Shown here one piece after another: positions 27,740 to 34,676 of a DNA stretch of 34,676 bases. The stretch is from Clostridiales bacterium. Its GTDB lineage: Bacteria > Bacillota > Clostridia > Lachnospirales > Lachnospiraceae. The stretch lies in NCBI GenBank assembly GCA_021201035.1, contig JAJQFQ010000022.1:1-34676 (forward strand), in the 5' to 3' direction. Every line of letters begins with the position of its first letter. Positions within the stretch are counted from its first letter, which is position 1. The position numbers were made by a program, and so were the translations under genes. Under the pieces are notes generated by a model. It ran no database searches and was not told the origin of the DNA. It saw nothing but the letters and a program-made list of their open reading frames with translations.

Positions 27740-28661
27740 TATCTGAATCTCCCGCTTTCCCGTAATGCATTTTCATATGATCGTCAATATAGTTGATCTC
27801 ATCATTCTCATAAACCTGATACTCGTCCCAAATCTGCTCCAGCGTCTCAAGTGTGTCCGCCACCTCATCCTGCTTCTTCATACAAAGAGCAACGATCAGG
27901 GCATTGATTACACTCAACGGCGCCACCAGAGAATCCACAATAGAAGCCATATCACTTTTCGCGATCAGATTGCAGGAGGAATACAGATTCATCGGTGAAT
28001 GCACACTGTCCGTCAGCGTGATTACCTTTGCCTGCCGGTTGTTCGCAAACTCCATGGCTTTTAAAGTCCGCATCGAATAACGCGGAAAGCTGATCCCGAT
28101 GATCACATCCTGATCGCTGATCCGCACCATCTGCTCAAACAGTTCACTGGAGCTGTTTGTCTGCAGCAGATGTACATGTTCAAAAAGCAGATTGAAGTAA
28201 AAGGCCAGGAAACTCGCCAGCGGCGCGCAGCTGCGGATGCCGACAATGTAAATATGCTCCGCATGCAAAATAATATCCAGTGCCGCTTCAAACGCATGCT
28301 GGTCAATCTGTTCCAGTGTCCGCTTAATCTTTTCCGCATCCGACTGGAGAACCGATTCCAGTATCTGCGACTGGCTGATTCTGCCGTACGTCACCTCCAT
28401 GCGCTGGATAGAATTCAGTTTATTCCGCACCAACTCCTCCAGAGCTTTCTGAAACTCCGGATAACCGCGATAGCCCAGACAAGTGGCAAACCGAACAACC
28501 GTAGACTCACTGACACCGACGACCTTTCCCAGCTTTTCCGCTGTCAGGAAAACAGCTTTATCATAATTATCCGTGATATAGGTGGACAGCAGCTTCTGTC
28601 CCTTGCTCATACGGCTGTATCGCTCATTGATCCTGTTTAATAATTCATTTGACTGACTCAT
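27732..28661 (-). CDS. MurR/RpiR-family transcriptional regulator (HTH + SIS)
   Basis: N-terminal HTH LGKVVGVSESTVVRFATCLGYRGYPEFQKAL; SIS domain AEHIYIVGIRSCAPLASFLAFYFN. Start at internal Met (28661). Confidence 0.93.
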   Translation of the reverse strand: MSQSNELLNRINERYSRMSKGQKLLSTYITDNYDKAVFLTAEKLGKVVGVSESTVVRFATCLGYRGYPEFQKALEELVRNKLNSIQRMEVTYGRISQSQILESVLQSDAEKIKRTLEQIDQHAFEAALDIILHAEHIYIVGIRSCAPLASFLAFYFNLLFEHVHLLQTNSSSELFEQMVRISDQDVIIGISFPRYSMRTLKAMEFANNRQAKVITLTDSVHSPMNLYSSCNLIAKSDMASIVDSLVAPLSVINALIVALCMKKQDEVADTLETLEQIWDEYQVYENDEINYIDDHMKMHYGKAGDSDNE

Positions 28662-28756
28662 GCGTTCCGAACACCTCGCATTCCAAATACCGTGACGCAT
28701 ATTGTATTCATGTTTCCCCGTATCGCCGGATCACGCCACAGAAACAGTATAGTCTT

Positions 28757-28800
28757 TTGTATCAAAAAAAACAACCGGCTTTTTCATTTGATACAGCCGT
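28757..28800 (-). terminator. Terminator of the D,D-carboxypeptidase gene
   Basis: CGGCT/AGCCG stem with T8 on the minus strand right after the stop; competing GTATCAAA/TTTGATAC stem (28759-28766 / 28787-28794). Confidence 0.6.
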
Positions 28801-28803
28801 TTT

Positions 28804-30036
28804 TTATATGTAAAACACACGAACAACCCACTGAAAACACCAGGGGAAATCATATAAATCCGCTGATTCCGTAACAAGCACCTCCCGTTCGGCATACAGG
28901 ACATGATTCAGATATACCTTTTCTTTGCCAACCGCCGTACCGGCTTCTACAGGTGCCGTCAGACACGCAGGCAGATCATACTGAATCGAAATTTCATCCC
29001 GATTTGAAACAAGCGCGGTAATGACTGTATCCGAACTGACTGCTTCCAGCGTTTCCGGATAAAAAATATGTCCGTTCTGCACCAGCACAGCTCCGTCACA
29101 TGGGATTTCCATCGTAATTCCATCCGTGAGAAGCACCTGATCCGAGTAATTGTCGTCCGCGTACTGAATCAGCATCCTGCTGTCCGACCACTTATAATCT
29201 CTGTTATTCGGCCAGCCGCACGCCAGAAGAGCAAACACATATACATGTTCTGTACTTTGGCTCTGACAGGCGCCCACATAACAGTATCCGGCCTTCCCCG
29301 TAAAACCGGTTTTCCCGCTGATCGCTCCATCCATCATTTCCAGAAGAGAATTGTGATTGTTCAAAGAAAATTGTTTCGTTCCGTCTACCGTAGAAATTTG
29401 TGCCGATGCGGTACGGGTGATATCCAGAAATTCCTCATTTTGTATACAGTAAGACATGATCAGGCTCAGATCATAGGCTGTCGTATGATGATCTCCTCCA
29501 TCATCCTCTCCGTCCAGTCCGTTCGGCGTCACAAAATGACTGTTCCGGCATCCCAGTTCCTCCGCCTTCTGATTCATCATCTCCGCAAATTCTTCCACAC
29601 TGCCGGCGATGTGCTCGGCAATAGCCACAGCCGTATCATTATGCGATTCCAGCATCAGAGAATACAGCAGATCTTTCAGATAAAAACTGTCTCCGGAAGA
29701 AAAACCGAGTTTCACCTGCGGCATACTGCATGCATAATCAGACACTGTCACCATATCATCCGGAGAGCCCTCCTCAATGGCAAGTATACAGGTCAGTATC
29801 TTGGTTGTGCTGGCATTGGCCATCGGCGTATCGGCAGATTTCCCATATAAGATCCTGCCGGAATCCGCATCGATCAGAACAGCCGAAGAAGCGTAAAGAG
29901 TCAGATCCTCCTGATGAAAATCAGAAAAATCTTCAGGAGAATAAACATCAGTGTAAGCTGAAGCACAGACACTTTGCGGCACAAAAGAACAGAATAAAAT
30001 GAAAAAAACAGATATAACAGAAACAATTTTTTTCAA
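28804..30036 (-). CDS. Serine-type D-Ala-D-Ala carboxypeptidase (DacF-like)
   Basis: Signal peptide, SxxK in ANASTTKILT, SHN in LESHNDTAVA, KTG in ISGKTGFTGKAG. Confidence 0.93.
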   Translation of the reverse strand: MKKIVSVISVFFILFCSFVPQSVCASAYTDVYSPEDFSDFHQEDLTLYASSAVLIDADSGRILYGKSADTPMANASTTKILTCILAIEEGSPDDMVTVSDYACSMPQVKLGFSSGDSFYLKDLLYSLMLESHNDTAVAIAEHIAGSVEEFAEMMNQKAEELGCRNSHFVTPNGLDGEDDGGDHHTTAYDLSLIMSYCIQNEEFLDITRTASAQISTVDGTKQFSLNNHNSLLEMMDGAISGKTGFTGKAGYCYVGACQSQSTEHVYVFALLACGWPNNRDYKWSDSRMLIQYADDNYSDQVLLTDGITMEIPCDGAVLVQNGHIFYPETLEAVSSDTVITALVSNRDEISIQYDLPACLTAPVEAGTAVGKEKVYLNHVLYAEREVLVTESADLYDFPWCFQWVVRVFYI

Positions 30037-30083
30037 AACAGACCCATTCTTCTTTTTTCATATATGATATGAAATGAATCTGC

Positions 30084-30118
30084 AAAAAATTCCAGGGGCA
30101 GACGCAGTGATCTGCCCC
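30084..30118 (-). terminator. Terminator of the hydrogenase operon
   Basis: Minus strand GGGGCAGA-TCACTGCG-TCTGCCCC followed by TGGAATTTTTTG. Confidence 0.8.
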
Positions 30119-30130
30119 CCATACTACTAA

Positions 30131-31861
30131 TTACTCATTCGGCATCTTCCACGCATCGTGGTCGGTATGCAGAAGCTTATGTGACATATGCGACAACGGT
30201 TTCTCAAAGTAATCCTCATATGCCTGAAGCACAGACGGATTCTCATGAGAAAACCGAAGCGGATTATTTCTGTCCAGCTCATAAAGCATCTGTCCGCGGA
30301 CATCCGCCATCTCCACGCCGTCACGGATCGGCTGGCCGCCTCCGCCGGCACATCCGCCCGGACACGCCATAATCTCAACAAAATGATAATCCGCCTCACC
30401 GGACCGAACCTTTTCGATCAGTTTACGCGCATTACCAAGCCCGTGAGCAATCGCCGCCTTTACTTTCATGCCCGCGATCTCCACTTCCGCTTCCTTGATG
30501 CCATCCAGTCCGCGCACCACGGAAAACGCATCCGGATCGGGATTATGGCCTTCCAGTACAGCATAGGCTGTCCGAAGAGCCGCCTCCATCACGCCGCCGG
30601 TCGCGCCGAAGATCACGCCTGCGCCGGAACCGACGCCGAGCGGCATATCAAACTCTTCTTCCGAAAGAAGCGCCGGAACAATCATCTCCGCTTTAATCAC
30701 GCGATCCATCTCCCGGGTCGTCAGGGAGAGATCCACGTCCTGACCGGCGCCCGCGTCGTTCATAACCGGAAGCGAACATTCCATCTTCTTGGCCAGACAC
30801 GGCATGATGGAAACACAGAAGATCCGCGAAGGATCCACATCCAGAATTTTTGCATAATATGACTTTGCCACTGCACCGAACATCTGCTGCGGTGACTTGG
30901 CCGTGGAGAGGTTCGGCGTCATGTCCGGATACTGAGACTTCAGGAAACGTACCCAGCCCGGACAGCAGGATGTAAACATCGGCCACTGATAATCATCCGG
31001 GTGCTTCATACGCTCAATGAACTCCGTCCCCTCCTCCATGATCGTCAGATCAGCCGTAAAATTCGTATCAAACACATAATCCGCGCCGAGCGCGCGCACG
31101 GCAGCCGCCATCCGTTTCTCTGTCGCCATCTCGCGGGAGAGTCCCAGACCCTCACCCCAGGCCGCACGCACAGCGGGCGCAATCTGTACTACTACGATCT
31201 TATCCGGATCATGGATCGCGTCCATCAGTTTCACACAGTCGTCTCTCTCATGCAGGGCGCCGACAGGACAGTGAGTCACGCACTGTCCGCATACCGCACA
31301 GTCTGACTGCTCGATCGTCACATTATCAGCCACACCCACGCTGGTGCGTTTACCGGTATTGATGATGTCCCAGATGCCAAGCGTCTGCACCTTCTCGCAG
31401 ACCTGTACACAGCGCATGCATTTAATACATTTACCGGCATTGCGGATCAGAGGAAATTCACGATTCCATTTCCGGTGTTCATACTCTCTCGGAAACGGAA
31501 GATGTCCGATGTTCAGATCATTCGCAAGCTGCTGCAGTGAACAATTACCGCTGCGGACACAGGCTGTACAGTTTGTATTGTGATCGGAAAGGATCAGCTC
31601 TACATTCATCCGGCGCGCATGCGTCGCCTTTGCGCTGTTCGTGATCACCTCCATGCCCTCTTCTACCTTCGTATTACAGGAAGCGACCAGCATATCTTTA
31701 TTCTTAAGTTCTACCACACAGACGCGGCAGGCGCCGATCTCATTGATCTCTTTCAGATAACAGAGTGTCGGAATACGGATTCCGGCCTGAGACGCGGCCT
31801 CCAGAATCGTCGTGCCTTCCGGCACCTGAACTTTTTTATTATTAATTGTTAAATTTACCAT
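30131..31861 (-). CDS. [FeFe]-hydrogenase catalytic subunit (HydA/HndD-like, group A)
   Basis: N-terminal [2Fe-2S] domain, His-Cys3 cluster (HNTNCTACVRSGNCSLQ), two [4Fe-4S] motifs, H-cluster motifs TSCCPGW, MPCLAKKME, MACPGGCAGGGGQP. Start ATG 31859-31861. Confidence 0.95.
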   Translation of the reverse strand: MVNLTINNKKVQVPEGTTILEAASQAGIRIPTLCYLKEINEIGACRVCVVELKNKDMLVASCNTKVEEGMEVITNSAKATHARRMNVELILSDHNTNCTACVRSGNCSLQQLANDLNIGHLPFPREYEHRKWNREFPLIRNAGKCIKCMRCVQVCEKVQTLGIWDIINTGKRTSVGVADNVTIEQSDCAVCGQCVTHCPVGALHERDDCVKLMDAIHDPDKIVVVQIAPAVRAAWGEGLGLSREMATEKRMAAAVRALGADYVFDTNFTADLTIMEEGTEFIERMKHPDDYQWPMFTSCCPGWVRFLKSQYPDMTPNLSTAKSPQQMFGAVAKSYYAKILDVDPSRIFCVSIMPCLAKKMECSLPVMNDAGAGQDVDLSLTTREMDRVIKAEMIVPALLSEEEFDMPLGVGSGAGVIFGATGGVMEAALRTAYAVLEGHNPDPDAFSVVRGLDGIKEAEVEIAGMKVKAAIAHGLGNARKLIEKVRSGEADYHFVEIMACPGGCAGGGGQPIRDGVEMADVRGQMLYELDRNNPLRFSHENPSVLQAYEDYFEKPLSHMSHKLLHTDHDAWKMPNE

Positions 31862-33684
31862 AATTCCTGACGACCTCCTCTCAGAATGGCGCATCCGTGA
31901 TGATCGCATCGTAAGCAACGGCTCGCCTCGCGCAGAGCCTCCTCCTCCGTCATCGGCAGTTCCACGCCGTCAAAGTTCGTCTTGCGGGCACAGGCTTCCG
32001 TCTCGCGCAGGTTCACCCGTCCGCTGGCTACCTTGTCATTCAGCTGCGGCTCCGGTATATCCACATCGCAGGTCACCGGATGGCTGAAGCCGAGATACTC
32101 ATCAATATTGGCCGCTGCCACCTTGCCGCCCTCAATCGAACGGATCACGGTCGCCGGTCCGAGCACGCACTCACCGCCGGCAAAAATACCGTCCATCACG
32201 GAGCGGTTGCCCTCCGCAACGATCCTGCCCCGGTTCGCCGGAATGCCGTAATCGACAAACGGAGCAGACACGATATCCTGTCCTACCGCCACGAGAATCA
32301 TGTCGCACGCCATACGCTCCTCCGGTTTATTCGCGTTGCGCGGCGCGGGCCGTCCGTTCTTCACCTGTCCGATCACCTGAGGCTGCACCCAGAGAGCGCA
32401 GGCATTCCCTTCAGCATCCGCTTCAATACGCACCGGCGCATTCAGCGTCACCATCTCAACGCCCTCGGACAAAGCGCTGACAATTTCTTCCTTCTGAGCT
32501 GTCATGTCCTCCGCACGACGACGGTAAACCACCTTCACTGAGGCTGCGTTGCAGCGGACAGCCGTTCTGGCACAGTCCATGGCCACGTTGCCGCCGCCGA
32601 CCACAATAATATCCTTCCCGGTAAAATCCGGATAATTGTCATCGCCGATCTCACGGAGCATATCAACCGCGGATACTACATTGCCGCTGTCCTCTCCTTC
32701 CAGACGCAGCTTTTTGCCGGTCTGTGCTCCGATGGCAATATAAATTGCATCATACTCAGCGCGAAGCTGTTTCATCTCCTCCGTACCGATACGTGTCTCT
32801 GTCTTCACCTCAATACCGGTTGACAGAATCGCATCTATATCCTGCTGCAGCCGTTCCCGCGGAAAACGATAATTCGGTATACCGTAACGCAGCATGCCGC
32901 CCAGATGCTTTTTCTCTTCAAAAACCGTACACTGATGCCCCATCAGCTGCAGGAAATAGGCTGCCGTAAGCCCGCTCGGCCCGCTTCCCACAACGGCAAT
33001 ACGTTTACCGGTGGACGGTCCGCATTCCGGTGTCGGGACAGAATCCGCGGAAGCATTGTCCACAACATAACGCTTCAGTGCGCGGATATTGACGGCATCA
33101 TCGATCATCCTGCGGCGGCACCGCTTCTCACAGGGGTGCTCACAGATCAGAGCACAGGCTGTCGGGAACGGATTATCCTTGCGAATCAGACGAATCGCGT
33201 CGTCCGCACGGCCTGCTCCCGCCAAAGCTATGTAACCCGGCACGTCTACGTGGGCCGGACAGAGTGTCACACACGGGATCGGCTGTTCAAAAGAACTGGA
33301 ACATCTGTGCTGCTGCACATGGGAGAGATAATCCTCCTCAAAACCCTCCAGACCGCTCAGAACCATATTCGCCGCCTCAAATCCGATCGCGCAGTCCGCC
33401 GACGTGCGGATATTCTCCGCCGTATACCGGATCATCTCAAGCGTCTCCATCGTCGCCCGGTTATTCAGAACATCCTCCAGCATCTTCGTAAGCTGTCCGA
33501 GACCGATGCGGCACGGAACACACTTCCCGCAGGTCTGCGCATGACAGACCTGTAAAATAGCCAGCTGCTGCTCAACCGCGCATACGCCGATCGGATTCGC
33601 TGCAATACGCTGGGCTATCTGTGATCTCAGCACTTCACCGGCTGAACGCATCTTGCCGGTTTCAACGACTGATAATCTGCTCAT
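31855..33684 (-). CDS. Fusion protein: NuoF C-terminal Fe-S domain + GltD/NfnB-like NAD(P)H:FAD oxidoreductase (hydrogenase partner)
   Basis: CGKCVPCRIGLGQL...ADCAIG (NuoF-type Cys4), GltD-type CVTLCPAHVDVPGYI/CALICEHPCEKRCRR, FAD motif VVGSGPSGLTAAY, nucleotide motif VVGGGNVAMDCARTA...VYRRR; RBS AAAGGAGG. Confidence 0.92.
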   Translation of the reverse strand: MSRLSVVETGKMRSAGEVLRSQIAQRIAANPIGVCAVEQQLAILQVCHAQTCGKCVPCRIGLGQLTKMLEDVLNNRATMETLEMIRYTAENIRTSADCAIGFEAANMVLSGLEGFEEDYLSHVQQHRCSSSFEQPIPCVTLCPAHVDVPGYIALAGAGRADDAIRLIRKDNPFPTACALICEHPCEKRCRRRMIDDAVNIRALKRYVVDNASADSVPTPECGPSTGKRIAVVGSGPSGLTAAYFLQLMGHQCTVFEEKKHLGGMLRYGIPNYRFPRERLQQDIDAILSTGIEVKTETRIGTEEMKQLRAEYDAIYIAIGAQTGKKLRLEGEDSGNVVSAVDMLREIGDDNYPDFTGKDIIVVGGGNVAMDCARTAVRCNAASVKVVYRRRAEDMTAQKEEIVSALSEGVEMVTLNAPVRIEADAEGNACALWVQPQVIGQVKNGRPAPRNANKPEERMACDMILVAVGQDIVSAPFVDYGIPANRGRIVAEGNRSVMDGIFAGGECVLGPATVIRSIEGGKVAAANIDEYLGFSHPVTCDVDIPEPQLNDKVASGRVNLRETEACARKTNFDGVELPMTEEEALREASRCLRCDHHGCAILRGGRQELW

Positions 33685-33770
33685 ACAATTATCCTCCTTT
33701 TGTTATCGTGCACTCCCGAAACATAAAACATGTCCAAAGCACACCGTATACATCTATACTGATACCAAAC

Positions 33771-33826
33771 AGACATGACTGCTGATGCAGCGCGCCAATA
33801 TCCCCTGAACATTTGGTACAGCAATG
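33771..33826. repeat. Stem-enclosed copy 2 of the TGCTGATGCAGCGCGYCAAYAYC motif
   Basis: TACCAAA...TTTGGTA enclosing TGCTGATGCAGCGCGCCAATATCC (33780-33803). Confidence 0.55.
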
Positions 33827-33897
33827 CTATAATATTAACATAGATTTTATCATGAAACAACAAATTTTTACAAAATAATCACTTTTCATACCCGCAA

Positions 33898-33927
33898 AAA
33901 CAAAAAATCTGCCCAAACAGCAGATTT
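33898..33927 (-). terminator. Terminator downstream of scpB
   Basis: Minus strand AAATCTGC-TGTTTGG-GCAGATTT followed by TTTGTTTTTG. Confidence 0.88.
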
Positions 33928-34086
33928 ATCATTGTCTGTTTTTTATAGTAATCCGGCCATATACAGCCTGTTTTTGTCAAAACCTTCCAAAAGCAACACA
34001 AAACATCACTTCGTGTCTCCGTCCCGCTTCGATCGATGTTACACGAACGTCCGCCGGGCGTTCAGTACCCTGCAAGCCATATCCCA

Positions 34087-34656
34087 TCACAGATTCAGCT
34101 TCAGCTGGACTTCCTCCTGCGCTTCCTGCTTCATCTCCTCCACCTGTTCCGGATCCAGCGAAGGAAGATCATCCACTGACTGCACACCGAAACAGCGCAG
34201 GAACTCTTCTGTCGTACCGAACAGGATCGGTCTGCCCGGCGCGTCCAGGCGTCCGATCTCATGAATGAGACCATACTCCACAAGACGGTTCACCGCGTGC
34301 TCACAGGATACACCCCGGATTTTCTCAATCTCCGCACGGGTGACAGGCTGTTTGTAGGCCACAATTGACAATGTCTCCAGCACCACGTCCGTCAGCACAT
34401 GTTTTTTCGGCTGTTTCGCGATGCGGATCAGATACTCATACTGACTGACCTTCGTACACATCTGATAAGCGCCGTCCAGCTCGATGATCTGTAACCCGCT
34501 TGCGTCTGATTTATAACGGTCGCTCAGATTTCTCAGAATCGACTCCGTCTCCTTCTCCGACAGTTCCAGCGCATTCGCAATCTTTGACAATTCCACGGAG
34601 TCACCCATGGCAAACAAAATGGCTTCCGCCGCCGCTTCATATTCTTCTATGCGCAT
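34087..34656 (-). CDS. scpB: Segregation and condensation protein B
   Basis: EAAAEAILFAMGDSVELSKIANAL, LETLSIVAYKQPVTRAEIEKIRGVSCEHAVNRLVEYGLI, GRPILFGTTEEFLRCFG; RBS CGAGGAG. Confidence 0.96.
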   Translation of the reverse strand: MRIEEYEAAAEAILFAMGDSVELSKIANALELSEKETESILRNLSDRYKSDASGLQIIELDGAYQMCTKVSQYEYLIRIAKQPKKHVLTDVVLETLSIVAYKQPVTRAEIEKIRGVSCEHAVNRLVEYGLIHEIGRLDAPGRPILFGTTEEFLRCFGVQSVDDLPSLDPEQVEEMKQEAQEEVQLKLNL

Positions 34657-34676
34657 AACGATCTCCTCGTTTCTAT

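Noticed and set aside
28759-28799. Possible H-type pseudoknot after the carboxypeptidase gene (GTATCAAA/TTTGATAC with CGGCT/AGCCG)
   Set aside because: Arms interleave, but the two right-hand arms are adjacent, leaving a zero-length loop to cross an 8-bp stem; more likely alternative terminator stems.
29068-29850. 260-aa plus-strand ORF antisense to the D,D-carboxypeptidase
   Set aside because: Shadow ORF; low-complexity His/Arg/Ile-rich translation.
1-34676. Defence island, prophage or transposon
   Set aside because: No integrase, transposase, phage structural, restriction-modification or toxin-antitoxin signatures found by reading all ORFs; the DUF4143 ATPase alone is insufficient.

Overview
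The window reads as a mostly syntenic chromosomal backbone segment from an anaerobic low-GC Clostridia (Lachnospiraceae-like) genome. Nearly all genes are on the minus strand. Read from the left on the plus axis they are: codY (5' part only), topA, dprA, a YifB/ComM-like Mg-chelatase ATPase, a PucR/CdaR-type regulator, an MsmK/UgpC-type ABC ATPase, a dUTPase, gpsA-plsY-der-DUF512 radical SAM, DUF896, proB, a complete rnfCDGEAB operon, rpsA-ispH-cmk, an HI0933-type flavoprotein, an RpiR-type regulator, a D,D-carboxypeptidase, a two-gene [FeFe]-hydrogenase operon and scpB. An AT-rich interval (about 14.5-16.75 kb) carries the genes that look accessory: a papain-like small protein and a plus-strand AAA/DUF4143 ATPase. 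No tRNA, rRNA, CRISPR array, transposase or prophage was seen. The best leads are: (i) a hydrogenase partner that fuses a NuoF-type Fe-S domain to a GltD/NfnB-type flavoprotein, with no FMN subunit; (ii) a three-copy stem-loop family (core AGGAAAGTTYRTNCTRT on the minus strand) sitting directly 3' of intrinsic terminators, one copy of which shows that the PucR-type regulator ORF is called too long; (iii) three TCGTTGTAA repeats exactly 32 bp apart in the ATPase promoter; (iv) an attenuator-like leader upstream of rnfC; (v) a two-copy conserved motif enclosed by different stems. I found no convincing new defence or mobile system. All calls are by eye, with no database search.
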